A stretch of DNA of 64,000 bases, taken from NCBI GenBank assembly GCA_003050565.1, contig PEBW01000002.1, positions 62,001 through 126,000 of the forward strand. Direction: 5' to 3'. This document shows, in pieces, positions 24,600 to 33,273 of the stretch; the stretch's first letter is position 1, and the number at the start of each line of letters is the position of its first letter. The notes beneath the pieces were generated by a model. It was given only the letters and a program-made list of their open reading frames with translations, had not been told where the DNA came from and did no database searches. The stretch is from Brockia lithotrophica. GTDB taxonomy: Bacteria > Bacillota > Bacilli > Thermicanales > DSM-22653. The position numbers and the translations under genes were made by a program.

Positions 24600-24738
24600 G
24601 GGGGATCGCCGCCACGAGCACGATGCTTCCCGTGAGGACGCGTACGATCTCCGTCGCGATCGCGTCGAGGTTTAGTCTTGTGGAGGGAAGCGCCGCAGGC
24701 GGTGAAGAGAAGGCGGAAGAGGAGTTCCGCACCTCCAC
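24544..24738 (-). pseudogene. C-terminal relic of a YibE/F-family membrane protein
   Basis: The frame ends RLNLDAIATEIVRVLTGSIV, then LVAAIPLTAFFAALLATR, which matches the extreme C-terminus of YibE/F-like permease-type membrane proteins (pattern N-D-x-I-x-x-E-x-V-R-x-L-x-G-S-I, followed by IPLTA). Nothing of the preceding several helices is present; upstream in its place is the 3' end of the RCC1 gene. The fragment could be translated from GTG 24738 as 64 residues, but is best read as a relic left when the RCC1/phosphoesterase block arrived or the rest was deleted. It overlaps the nadA 3' end. Confidence 0.55.
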
Positions 24739-24761
24739 GCGCAGCCGTTTCCTTCGGCCGC

Positions 24762-26249
24762 TCAGGCGGCGCCGTCGTTCGATCCGTTCTCGCCGGAAGG
24801 AGGGCGCCGGCGCGCCAGCACCACGGCGCCCGACCCCACGGCGGCTAGGCCCACGAGCGCAAGGAGACCGGCGGTGAGCCACTCTCCCGTGCGCGGAATG
24901 CTCCCCGCCGAAGGAGCTTTCGGGGCAGCGACCGTTCCCGAGGTGCCGGAGGCCGCACCGGAATCCTGCGCGTCGCCGGACGCCGGCTTTTCCCCGGGAG
25001 GCGTCTCAGGTGCTTCGCCGGAAGGCGCCGCAGGCTTCTCCTCCGAAGGGGCCACGGCGAGTTGAAGACCCGCCACCGCAACGGGCTTCGCGGCAGAAGC
25101 CCCCGCTTGGGAGTCCCCCAACTGGCCAAAGGTGTTTGCCCCCCACGCCCGGACGCTTCCGTCCTCGAGCACGGCAAAGGCGAAGTTGTCCCCGACGGCG
25201 ATGGCCTGCGCCGGCGCGAGGCCCTGCACGCGAACGGGAAGCGCGCGGTTCTCCGTCGTCCCGTCCCCCAGCTGCCCGTACGCGTTGTACCCCCAGGCCC
25301 ACACGGCGCCGTCCGCCGTGAGGGCGTAGGAGGTGCCGTACCCGGCGGCGATGGCGACGACGCGGGAAAGGTTCTTGACCTGAACCGGGATAGGCCGCGC
25401 TCCGCGGGTACCGTCCCCAAGTTGGCCAAAGGTGTTGTCGCCCCACGCCCAAACCGTGCCGTCCCTCTTGAGCGCGAGGGAGTGCCCGTCGCCCGCCGCC
25501 ACCTGCACGACTTCCGCGAGGTCCTTGACGGGGACGGGAGACGTGCGGTTTTCCTTCGTCCCGTCCCCAAGCTGGCCGAAGCGGTTCCAACCCCACGCCC
25601 AGACCGTGCCGTCTCTCTTGAGCGCGAGGGAGTGCACGCCGTTTCCGTGGGAGATCCCCGCCGCCACCTGCACGACTTCCGCGAGGTCCTTGACCTGAAC
25701 GGGTTTAAAGAGGAAGGCATTCCCTGCGGGCAGTTCGGCGCCCAGCTGGCCGAACTCGTTGCTCCCCCACGCCCAGGCCGTACCGTCCTCGCGCACGGCG
25801 AGGGAGTAGCCGTACCCGGCGGATACGGCGACCACGCGGTCGAGTCCCTCGAGGCGAAGCGGAACGGAGCTTGAAGTCTTCGCATCCGTACCGAGTTCTC
25901 CGAAGCGGTTGTCCCCCCAGACCCAGACCGTGCCGTCCTTCTTGAGGGCGACGGAATGCATGTCCCCCGCCGCCACCTGGACGACGTCCGCGAGGTCCCT
26001 TACGGCCACGGGAGACGTGCGGTTCTCCGTCGTCCCGTCCCCCAGCTGCCCGTACGCGTTGTACCCCCAGGCCCGGACCATGCCGTCCGGAAGGAGGGCG
26101 ATGGCGTGCGCTCCGCCGGCGGAAATCGGGGCGGCGGCGGGAACTACCGCCTCCGCGCCCCAAACCGCGATGGGGGCCACGCCGTACGCGACCAAGATGG
26201 CGAGTGCCGCGAGAAGGGGAAAGAATGCGCGAACTCCACCCTTCCTCAC
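24762..26249 (-). CDS. Secreted RCC1-repeat protein with sortase-like C-terminal anchor
   Basis: A 495-residue protein: signal peptide (1-31), six to seven RCC1-type blades of about 50 residues (each like DGTVWAWGxNxFGQLGDGT followed by VVQVAAGxxHSLALK) predicting a seven-bladed propeller, a low-complexity P/E/A/G stalk (about 400-450), then IPRTG at 451, a hydrophobic helix and RRR, resembling an LPxTG-type wall anchor with a somewhat long tail. Such proteins bind other proteins or glycans at the surface; no ligand is known. GTG 26249 has GGGAGG 8 bases upstream. It follows the phosphoesterase gene by 33 bases and is probably cotranscribed with it. Confidence 0.85.
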   Translation of the reverse strand: MRKGGVRAFFPLLAALAILVAYGVAPIAVWGAEAVVPAAAPISAGGAHAIALLPDGMVRAWGYNAYGQLGDGTTENRTSPVAVRDLADVVQVAAGDMHSVALKKDGTVWVWGDNRFGELGTDAKTSSSVPLRLEGLDRVVAVSAGYGYSLAVREDGTAWAWGSNEFGQLGAELPAGNAFLFKPVQVKDLAEVVQVAAGISHGNGVHSLALKRDGTVWAWGWNRFGQLGDGTKENRTSPVPVKDLAEVVQVAAGDGHSLALKRDGTVWAWGDNTFGQLGDGTRGARPIPVQVKNLSRVVAIAAGYGTSYALTADGAVWAWGYNAYGQLGDGTTENRALPVRVQGLAPAQAIAVGDNFAFAVLEDGSVRAWGANTFGQLGDSQAGASAAKPVAVAGLQLAVAPSEEKPAAPSGEAPETPPGEKPASGDAQDSGAASGTSGTVAAPKAPSAGSIPRTGEWLTAGLLALVGLAAVGSGAVVLARRRPPSGENGSNDGAA

Positions 26250-26282
26250 CGACCGTTCCTCCCTTCGATCTTAAAGGCTCTT

Positions 26283-29030
26283 TTAGTAGCGGTACCCGGG
26301 GCGCTCCGGATACGGCGCCTCGCCCTTCACGGAGAACCAGATCATGCGGTTGAGGAGGTCGTCGTATTCGGGGTTGTCGATCACGGCGTTCATCCGCTCC
26401 CCGAGGAGGGCGTATTCCTTCGCGCGGGGAGTCGGCGCCTCATCGGGAGTCGGGTTCATGCGGTCGAGCGGGGTCCGGTTCGGCCGGTGCAGGTACGGAC
26501 GGAGGTCGAGGCTGTCCGTAAAGAGACTGTCCATCGGCTTCGCCGCAAGGTCCATGAGGTTCATCGGCGGAAGACCGAGGATCTGCTCCATCGTCCGAAT
26601 CGCGTCGATCTGGGTGTAGAACGTGCTCACCGTCTCTCCCAGCCGCGAGTACGGGCTCAAGACGAAGGCGGGGGAGCGGAAGGGAGAGACGTGGTCCCAA
26701 CCGTCTTGGGCGTCGTCCTCCACGACGAAGACCGCCGTCTCCGGCCAGAAGCGGCTGCGGGAGAGGGCCTCCACGATCCGCCCGAGGGCGATGTCGTTGT
26801 CGGCGACCATGGACTGGGGCGTGGGAAACCCGGGCTTCGTCCCGCCCGTGTGGTCGTTGGGCAGGGCGATGAGGATGAAGTTCGGCATCTCTCCCTCGGC
26901 CTCGAATTTGCGGAGGTCTTCGATGAACATCTCCGCGCGGAGGACGTCGGAGAAACGGTAGTCCTCGCCGGGGAACTCGGGATGGGTGTGTTGGAGGATG
27001 GCCGGAATCGTGCCGACGACGTGCAGGCCTTGCGGGCGCTTGCCCTTGAGGTAGAGGTCGAAGATCTCCTTCCATCCTAGAGAGTTGTCGGCCATCCGCG
27101 GAAGCGTGGCTTCGCCGTACACGCGGAAGGTTTTCCCGTGCTTGAGGACGTTGTCCCAGATGTAGCCCGTTTTCGGAGGTACGAGGGCATCGAGGAGCGT
27201 GTGCGGGTAGCCGCGAAACCAGGCGCGCACGTTTTTCTCCACGTAGTCCGAGAGATAAGCCGTCGTCGCCCACGGGTGCCCCTCCGCAGAGCTCTTCGCG
27301 GGGAGGAAGAAGTTGTCCAGGAGGGCGAACTCACGGGCGAGGGCGTGATGGTTCGGCGTCACGGGTTCGTCGAAGACGACGAGGCTTTTGTCGCCGTTCC
27401 CCTCCGGCATGTCGCCGAAGACCTGGTCGTACGTGCGGTTCTCCTTGATGATGTAGACGACGTGCTTGATCGTCGACGGTTCCCCGAGGCGTTCGGGGAT
27501 GGGGCGCGGCTTCGCGTCCGGGCGGGCAGGAGCTTCCAGCGCCTCCTTGGAGGCGAGCGCCCGGTTGTACTGGATGGAAAGCCACACGGTATCCGTGTAG
27601 CGGGCGAGTTCCTCCTCCGTCTCCGGCAGGGGGATCGCCGAAACCATGGAGAGCTGCCGGTGGGCGTTGTACGACCCGGCCGTCGGGAACTTCTCTCCCG
27701 TTTCCGGCGAGGGGTACGGGCTTTGGAAGGCCCTGTCCGTCGGGTCGCTCGTCGTGGCGTAGGGGCCGACGCCCTCGAGGTTCGCCACCCACAAAGTTTT
27801 TCCGTCCCCCGTCACGGCGAGGCCGCTCGGGTACTGGGCCGTAGGGAGAAAGCCGAGGACGCGGCTGTCTTCTTCTCCGCCGGTGCCGCCCGCTTTCCTT
27901 CCGAGCTCGATCACGGCGACGGCGTTGAGCATCCCGTCCGCCACGTAGAGGCGAGAACCGTCCGGAGAAAGGGCGAGGGCGTTGGGCGACGCGCCGTAGG
28001 GGAGGCCGTCTACGCTCGCCCAAATCGTCTCCACAACCTCGTCCGTGTCCGTACGGATCACGCTCACCGTGTCGCTTCCGGCGTTGGCTACGTAGACGTA
28101 CTTCCCGTCGCGGGAGGCGAGGACTTCCCCGGGGAGGAGGCCGACGTCGAGCGTTTTGACGGCGGCGTACGTGCCGTCGGGGTTCCGGCGAAGCACCTCT
28201 AGGGTCCCCGAAGCGGCGGTGTCCGTGGAGGGGTCCACTAGGAGCTTCTGCTGGAGCTTGAGGTTGTAGTCGTTCCAGCCGCCGAGCCCCGTGGGATCTC
28301 CCGCCTGCGGCTTGCGTCCGCCCCACATCGTCACGTAGAGCTTGTCCCCCAAAGCGGCGACGCCGTACGGGTAGTAGGAGGTCGGGATGTCGATGCGCGT
28401 GACCGACCCGTCGGCGAGGTGCACGGCGGTGACGGCGCTCGTCCCGTTCAGGGCGACGTAGAGCGTGGACCCATCGGAGGAAAGCGTAAGGCCGTTGGGC
28501 AGGGCGGGACGGCCATCTTCGGGCGGGAAGGTCGCGAGGACGGTCGCCTCACCAAAGGTCCCGTCTTCGTGCACCTGGAGCTTCAGAACCTTCCCGTCTT
28601 TGGGCGACTTGAGGTTGGAGTCCGTCCCGGAGACGGGGACGTACACGGCTCTTCCGCCCGGGTCCCAGACGACGCCTGCGTAGACGCCCACCCCTTCGTT
28701 GGAGGTGTCGAACTTGCGCGTCGCGAGAATTTCCCTCGTGTGGGCGTCGAGAATCGCCATGTCGAAGCGCCCGAGGACGGCGACGAAACGACCGGTGGGC
28801 GAAAGGGCGAGGTCGAGGGCGTGGTTTTCCAGGGACTTATCCCCCCAGGTGATGAGGTCCCCTGCGGGGTAGAGGACTTGTCCGGTGGGAAGGACGATCG
28901 CCCCGGTCTCATCGGTTGGCGGACCGGCGACGTCCTGGGCAAAGCTCACGCCGAAAAACGGGAAAACCGACGTAAAGAGGATAAAGGCGGCGAGCCAGGC
29001 GGCTCCGCGGTGGCGACGGGAGAATCCCAT
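26283..29030 (-). CDS. Secreted beta-propeller/phosphoesterase fusion protein
   Basis: A 915-residue exported protein: signal peptide (1-31), a YVTN-type beta-propeller (about 55-440, repeats such as GKYVYVANAGSDTVSVI and GKTLWVANLEGVG), and a C-terminal phosphoesterase-family domain (from about 515) with the signature HVVYIIKENRTYDQVFGDM, FFLPAKSSAEGHPWATTAY, LIALPNDHTGGTKPGFPTP and VFVVEDDAQDGWDHVSPFRS. That domain belongs to the alkaline-phosphatase superfamily that includes phospholipase C-like and acid phosphatases. The likely role is release of phosphate from organic esters outside the cell. ATG 29030 follows GGAAAGGAGGAGG. Pho-box-like repeats lie upstream. Confidence 0.9.
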   Translation of the reverse strand: MGFSRRHRGAAWLAAFILFTSVFPFFGVSFAQDVAGPPTDETGAIVLPTGQVLYPAGDLITWGDKSLENHALDLALSPTGRFVAVLGRFDMAILDAHTREILATRKFDTSNEGVGVYAGVVWDPGGRAVYVPVSGTDSNLKSPKDGKVLKLQVHEDGTFGEATVLATFPPEDGRPALPNGLTLSSDGSTLYVALNGTSAVTAVHLADGSVTRIDIPTSYYPYGVAALGDKLYVTMWGGRKPQAGDPTGLGGWNDYNLKLQQKLLVDPSTDTAASGTLEVLRRNPDGTYAAVKTLDVGLLPGEVLASRDGKYVYVANAGSDTVSVIRTDTDEVVETIWASVDGLPYGASPNALALSPDGSRLYVADGMLNAVAVIELGRKAGGTGGEEDSRVLGFLPTAQYPSGLAVTGDGKTLWVANLEGVGPYATTSDPTDRAFQSPYPSPETGEKFPTAGSYNAHRQLSMVSAIPLPETEEELARYTDTVWLSIQYNRALASKEALEAPARPDAKPRPIPERLGEPSTIKHVVYIIKENRTYDQVFGDMPEGNGDKSLVVFDEPVTPNHHALAREFALLDNFFLPAKSSAEGHPWATTAYLSDYVEKNVRAWFRGYPHTLLDALVPPKTGYIWDNVLKHGKTFRVYGEATLPRMADNSLGWKEIFDLYLKGKRPQGLHVVGTIPAILQHTHPEFPGEDYRFSDVLRAEMFIEDLRKFEAEGEMPNFILIALPNDHTGGTKPGFPTPQSMVADNDIALGRIVEALSRSRFWPETAVFVVEDDAQDGWDHVSPFRSPAFVLSPYSRLGETVSTFYTQIDAIRTMEQILGLPPMNLMDLAAKPMDSLFTDSLDLRPYLHRPNRTPLDRMNPTPDEAPTPRAKEYALLGERMNAVIDNPEYDDLLNRMIWFSVKGEAPYPERPGYRY

Positions 29031-29119
29031 CTTCCTCCTCCTTTCCTCCGCATCCCAAAAAGGTCGTACCTCGACCCGTGGGATCCGCCCTTACTTTACG
29101 GCCGAACGGGAAGCGAAGG

Positions 29120-29158
29120 GGTTAAGTCTCCGTAGAGTTTCCGTAAAGGTTGCGTAAA
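29120..29158 (-). promoter_or_regulatory. Pho-box-like array of four 11-base direct repeats
   Basis: Read on the minus strand, hexamers TTTACG (29158-29153), TTTACG (29147-29142), TCTACG (29136-29131) and TTAACC (29125-29120) recur every 11 bases. PhoP of Bacillus binds TT(A/T/C)ACA hexamers with this period at phosphate-starvation genes. The array stands about 90 bases before the phosphoesterase start; a weak -10 (TAAAGT, 29098-29093) lies 21 bases downstream. Confidence 0.6.
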
Positions 29159-29287
29159 GAAAACGAACGCGAGACGAAAGCTTCCGCCTCGCGTGGCTCT
29201 CGTTCTTTGGATCGAGAAGCGTACGGACGATCATGGCGTTCTTGAGCACCTGCGCGCGCAAAGCCTTTTCTCCGTACGTGCACACAA

Positions 29288-29318
29288 ACACCGGGTGCTG
29301 TTCCGCACCCGGTTTTTC
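29288..29318. terminator. Intrinsic terminator downstream of aroB
   Basis: Nine-base arms ACCGGGTGC (29290-29298) and its complement (29305-29313) around a 6-base loop. The best T-run (TTTTT) is on the plus strand, with TGTTTGTG on the minus side, so it may act in both directions; aroB is the only nearby transcript that needs it. Confidence 0.65.
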
Positions 29319-29409
29319 GTCCGGCAAACGTCCTTTGTCCGAACGACAAGTGCCTTTCCCCCAACGCCCCCGCGCGAAAAAATCGCATTCCCCGTAAGCC
29401 CGCAAAGTC

Positions 29410-30549
29410 TTACGCTCCCTCGCGGAGGACGGCCCGCAGGTGGGCTTCGGCTCCCTCGGGGTCCAGCTCGCGAAATTTCGTCTTCCCCAAATCCGCGAGG
29501 AACACGAAGCGTATCTTCCTCCGCACGTTCTTCTTGTCCCGGAGCATCACCCGGACGACGGATGCGGGGTCGTAGGCTTCCCCCTCCGGCCAGCGGAGGT
29601 CGAAGCCGAAGCGCGCGAGGAGCGCCTCGAGGCGCCCGCGCACGCAGGAGGCCAAAATCCCCAGGCGTTCCGCGATGCGCGACTCCACGGCAAGCCCAAG
29701 GGCCACGGCCTCTCCGTGCAAAAAGGTTTGGTACCCCCCGAGCGTTTCCAGGGCGTGGCCCACGGTGTGGCCGAGGTTGAGGATCTCGCGGATGCCCCGC
29801 GTCTCGTAGGGATCGCGGGATACGACGTCCGCCTTTACCGCAATTCCCCGGAGGAGGGATTCGGCGAGCGCGCCGGGTTCCAAGGCCGTGATTCGCTCCG
29901 CCTCCGCCTCGAGGAAGGACACGTACTCCTCCCCCGCGAGGAAGGCGTGCTTGACGATCTCCGCCAGCCCCGAACGCACCTCGCGCGGAGGAAGCGTGCG
30001 GAGGAGCGCCGTGTCGTAGAGGACCGCCCGGGGAAAGGCGAAGGCGCCGAGGGCGTTCTTCGCAAGAGGGTGGTCGATGCCCACCTTGCCGCCCACGGCG
30101 GAGTCGTGGGCGAGGATCGTCGTGGGGAGCTGGACGAAGGCGATCCCCCGCATGTACGTGGCGGCGACGAACCCGCCGAGGTCGCCGACGACGCCGCCGC
30201 CGAGGGCGAAGAGGACGCTCTTCCGCCCGGCGCCTCCCCGGAGCATTTCCCCCACCGCCCGTTCGTACGCGGCGAGGCTCTTGGAGGCTTCGCCGGCGGG
30301 GACGACGACGCGGAGAACTTCGAGCCCCCAGGCGCGAAGGAGGGCCTCGACGCGGTCGCCGTAGAGGGCGTTCACCGTCGCGTCCGTAAAGAGGACGTGC
30401 GGGACTTCCGGCGAAGGGACGAGCCCCGCCCCGCGAGGCGGGTCAGAGGCGAGGTGCGCGCTCAGCTCGTCCAAGACTCCCTCGCCCACGACGACGGGGT
30501 ACTCCACCCGGTCCTGCCGGATCCAGAGCGTGCGCGCGGATGCGGTCAT
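29410..30549 (-). CDS. aroB: 3-dehydroquinate synthase
   Basis: NAD- and metal-dependent cyclisation of DAHP, second step of the shikimate route. The 379-residue protein shows the family blocks VPAGEASKSL, FALGGGVVGDLGGFVAATYMRG, PTTILAHDSAVGGKVGIDHP and NLGHTVGHALETL with the metal-binding His residues, and MLRDKKNVRRKIRFVFLADLG. ATG 30549 is favoured; GTG 30555 overlaps the aroC stop. It is the last gene of the hepT-to-aroB run and is followed by a terminator. Confidence 0.96.
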   Translation of the reverse strand: MTASARTLWIRQDRVEYPVVVGEGVLDELSAHLASDPPRGAGLVPSPEVPHVLFTDATVNALYGDRVEALLRAWGLEVLRVVVPAGEASKSLAAYERAVGEMLRGGAGRKSVLFALGGGVVGDLGGFVAATYMRGIAFVQLPTTILAHDSAVGGKVGIDHPLAKNALGAFAFPRAVLYDTALLRTLPPREVRSGLAEIVKHAFLAGEEYVSFLEAEAERITALEPGALAESLLRGIAVKADVVSRDPYETRGIREILNLGHTVGHALETLGGYQTFLHGEAVALGLAVESRIAERLGILASCVRGRLEALLARFGFDLRWPEGEAYDPASVVRVMLRDKKNVRRKIRFVFLADLGKTKFRELDPEGAEAHLRAVLREGA

Positions 30550-30551
30550 GA

Positions 30552-31781
30552 TCACTTCCCCGCCCTTCCTCCGCGAGTGGTCGGCGAATCGCCGCGCATG
30601 CGCTCCCGCGCCCGCGCCACGGCGTCCTTGAGGTCGTCGAGGCGGTCGGCGGGAAAGGTCTCGACGAGGGCGGCGGCGATCTCCCAGGCGATCACGTTCT
30701 CCAGGACGACGAGGGCGGCGGGAACCGCCGTGACATCCGAACGCTCGACCGCCGCCCGGACGGGTTCCTTCGTCCGGAGGTCCACGCTCGGCAAGGGATT
30801 CTTCATGAGGGTGGGGATGGGCTTCTTCGCCGCCCGGAGGAGGATGGGCATGCCGTTACTCGTCCCGCCCTCGATTCCGCCCGCGCGGTTCGTCGGGCGT
30901 ACGAAGCCCCGCTCGGCGTCGTAGGCGATCGCGTCGTGCGCCTCGGAACCGCGGCGGCCCGCGAGGGAAAAGCCGTCCCCGATCTCCACGCCCTTGATCG
31001 CCTGAACGCTCATCGCCGCCCGGGCGAGGCGGGCGTCGAGCTTTCGGTCCCAGTGCACGTAGGAGCCCACGCCCGGGGGTACCCCCCAGACGGCCACTTC
31101 CAGGACTCCGCCGAGGGTATCCCCTTCCCGCCGTGCCTCGTCGATGCGGCGGATCATCTCCCCTTCCGCCTCGGGGTCCAAGGTGTACACGGCGGAGGCG
31201 TCCGTGCGCCGCCGGACTTCCTCGGGCGGGAGGGACAGGAGGTCGACGCGCGACACCACACCGCCCAGGGCCTTCACCTGCCCCACCACGGCGATCCCGA
31301 GTTCGGCGAGGAGGCGGCGTGCGAGGGCACCGATGGCCACGCGCATGGCCGTCTCGCGGGCGCTCGCGCGCTCGAGCACGTCGCGGACGTCCGTGTGGCC
31401 GTACTTGAGGGCCCCGGCGAGGTCGGCGTGGCCGGGGCGGGGAGCCCACACGCGCCGGAGGCGGCGGTCCCGCTCTTCCGGAGCGAGGTCGGCGGGGAGG
31501 GATGGCGGTTCGGGGGAGAGGACCTCGCGCCAGTTTTCGTGGTCGCGGTTTTCCAGGTAGAGCGCGATGGGCGCCCCCGTGGTCCGCCCGTGGCGGACGC
31601 CTGCGAGGATCCGCACGCGGTCCCGTTCGATGGTCTGCCGCCCCCCGCGGCCGTACCCCCCTTGTCGCCGCGCCAACTCGCGGTCGATGTCCCCCGCCGT
31701 GACCGCGAGTCCCGCCGGAAACCCTTCTACGATACCCACGAGCGCAGGCCCGTGGGATTCCCCTGCCGTGAGGTAGCGCAC
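30552..31781 (-). CDS. aroC: Chorismate synthase
   Basis: FMN-dependent final step of the shikimate pathway; here its product also feeds the futalosine route through MqnA. The 409-residue protein begins [19 protein letters not shown], has [16 protein letters not shown], the [17 protein letters not shown] motif and [24 protein letters not shown] 31781 matches the homologous start and follows AAAGGAAG at 10 bases. Called aroF in Bacillus subtilis nomenclature. Stop overlaps the aroB start region. Confidence 0.97.
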   Translation of the reverse strand: MRYLTAGESHGPALVGIVEGFPAGLAVTAGDIDRELARRQGGYGRGGRQTIERDRVRILAGVRHGRTTGAPIALYLENRDHENWREVLSPEPPSLPADLAPEERDRRLRRVWAPRPGHADLAGALKYGHTDVRDVLERASARETAMRVAIGALARRLLAELGIAVVGQVKALGGVVSRVDLLSLPPEEVRRRTDASAVYTLDPEAEGEMIRRIDEARREGDTLGGVLEVAVWGVPPGVGSYVHWDRKLDARLARAAMSVQAIKGVEIGDGFSLAGRRGSEAHDAIAYDAERGFVRPTNRAGGIEGGTSNGMPILLRAAKKPIPTLMKNPLPSVDLRTKEPVRAAVERSDVTAVPAALVVLENVIAWEIAAALVETFPADRLDDLKDAVARARERMRGDSPTTRGGRAGK

Positions 31782-31978
31782 CGTTCTCACACTTCCTTTC
31801 TCGCGGCAAACCGCCTCCGTCACCTTGCAAACCGCCCCGTTTTTCAACCGGGCCGACGCACCCTCTTTGCGGAAAGGGCGGAAAAGGCGGACTTCTGCGA
31901 ATCCCCCCAACCTTCCGCAGGGCAGATGTCCGGGCGGATCCACCCGCCGAAGTCCGCGAGCGCGATCGGGGGGATGCG

Positions 31979-32779
31979 CTACGCCGGATCTCCGACCTTG
32001 TGGTAGATGAACGGGTACACCTGCCTGAGTCCGTAGCGTTCGGAGGAAAAGATCTGCTCCGTGCTCCCCACGAAGAGGTATCCGCCGGGACGCAGAGAGC
32101 GGGAAAGTTCCCGGTAGAGGTGGTCTTTTCCCGCGTCCGTGAAGTAGATGGCGACGTTTCGGTTCACGATGAGGTCGAAGCCCCGCTCGTACGGGTCGCG
32201 CAAGAGGTCGTGGCGTCGGAAGTGGACCGCCCGCTTGAGCTCCGGAACCACCTCGTACTCGTCGCCGTCGCGGACGAGGTAGCGGGCGGCCAAGTCCGGA
32301 GGGACGAGGCGCACGGCAGATTCCGGGTAGCGGCCGCGCCGCGCGCGGGCGAGGGCTTCCTCGTCGATGTCCGTTGCCAATAGGGTGACCCCGACGAAGC
32401 TCCGCCGGCGGGCGTGCACGAGCATCGCCAGGGTGTACGGTTCTTCGCCGCCGGCGCACGCCGCGCTCCAGAGGCGCACCGTGGTCTTCGCGAGGATCTC
32501 CGCGAGGACGTGGCGGTCGAGGTCCTCCCAGCGCTCGGGGTTGCGGAAGAACTCGGAGACGTTGATCGTGATCCGGTCGAGAAATTCCCTGCGCAGCTCT
32601 TCGTCGCGCTCCACGGCGGCGAAGTACTCCGCGTACCCGGAAAAGCCGCGCCGGCGGATGAGGCTCGTGATCCGCCGGCGCATTTGCGCCTCCTTGTACT
32701 GCCCGAGGTCGATCCCGTAGCGGCGGCGGACACCCTCCACGAAGACGCGGTAGGAGGCGTCGTCGAAGCGCTCCTCCAT
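31979..32779 (-). CDS. cheR: Chemotaxis protein methyltransferase CheR
   Basis: Methylates glutamates of chemoreceptors with SAM. Close to Bacillus CheR throughout: [19 protein letters not shown] (receptor-binding N-domain), [15 protein letters not shown] pocket [32 protein letters not shown] and the closing [17 protein letters not shown]. Notable is ACAGGEEPY in place of the usual ACSTGEEPY. No other chemotaxis gene is in the window; its place after ndk is ancestral in Bacillales. ATG 32779 begins three bases after the ndk stop; GTG 32791 overlaps ndk. Neither has a strong Shine-Dalgarno, so coupling is likely. Confidence 0.94.
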   Translation of the reverse strand: MEERFDDASYRVFVEGVRRRYGIDLGQYKEAQMRRRITSLIRRRGFSGYAEYFAAVERDEELRREFLDRITINVSEFFRNPERWEDLDRHVLAEILAKTTVRLWSAACAGGEEPYTLAMLVHARRRSFVGVTLLATDIDEEALARARRGRYPESAVRLVPPDLAARYLVRDGDEYEVVPELKRAVHFRRHDLLRDPYERGFDLIVNRNVAIYFTDAGKDHLYRELSRSLRPGGYLFVGSTEQIFSSERYGLRQVYPFIYHKVGDPA

Positions 32780-32781
32780 CT

Positions 32782-33228
32782 TCAAATCCACGCGTCTACG
32801 GCGCGCCGGTAGTCCACGATCTCTTCGGGACGAAACCAGAGGGCGATCTCCCGTTCCGCGCTCTCCCGCGAATCGGAGCCGTGGACCAGGTTCTTTTCGA
32901 TGGACAAGGCGTAATCGCCGCGGATCGTCCCGGGGGCGGCATCGCGCGGGTTCGTGCGTCCCATCATCTCCCGCACGACGCGAATCGCGTCCTCACCCTC
33001 GAGGACGAAGGCGAAGACGGGACCGGAGGTGATGAAGGCCACGAGGTCTTCGTAGAACGGTTTTTCCCGGTGTTCCGCGTAGTGGCGCTCCGCGAGATCC
33101 CGCGGGACGCGGAGGAACTTCCCGGCGACGAGGCGAAGGCCCCGCCGCTCGAAGCGAGTGAGAATTTCGCCCACGAGACCGCGTTCCACGCCGTCCGGCT
33201 TCACCATGACAAACGTGCGCTCGACCAC
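32782..33228 (-). CDS. ndk: Nucleoside diphosphate kinase
   Basis: Transfers the gamma-phosphate between nucleoside triphosphates and diphosphates through a phospho-histidine. The 148-residue protein has [38 protein letters not shown] and the active-site [16 protein letters not shown] (His in VHGSD). GTG 33228 has GGAGGGAG at 8 bases and gives the usual length; the upstream ATG would add 13 residues. Between hepT and cheR, as in Bacillus. Confidence 0.97.
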   Translation of the reverse strand: MVERTFVMVKPDGVERGLVGEILTRFERRGLRLVAGKFLRVPRDLAERHYAEHREKPFYEDLVAFITSGPVFAFVLEGEDAIRVVREMMGRTNPRDAAPGTIRGDYALSIEKNLVHGSDSRESAEREIALWFRPEEIVDYRRAVDAWI

Positions 33229-33273
33229 GAGACGAACTCCCTCCTCTGCACGTGTGGGTGAGGACATCCTCCC

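Larger units (their letters stand above)
29031..29409. other. Intergenic region between aroB and the phosphoesterase gene
   Basis: It contains the Pho-box-like array (29120-29158) and a stem-loop terminator (29288-29318). Apart from these I see no gene or RNA. Confidence 0.5.
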
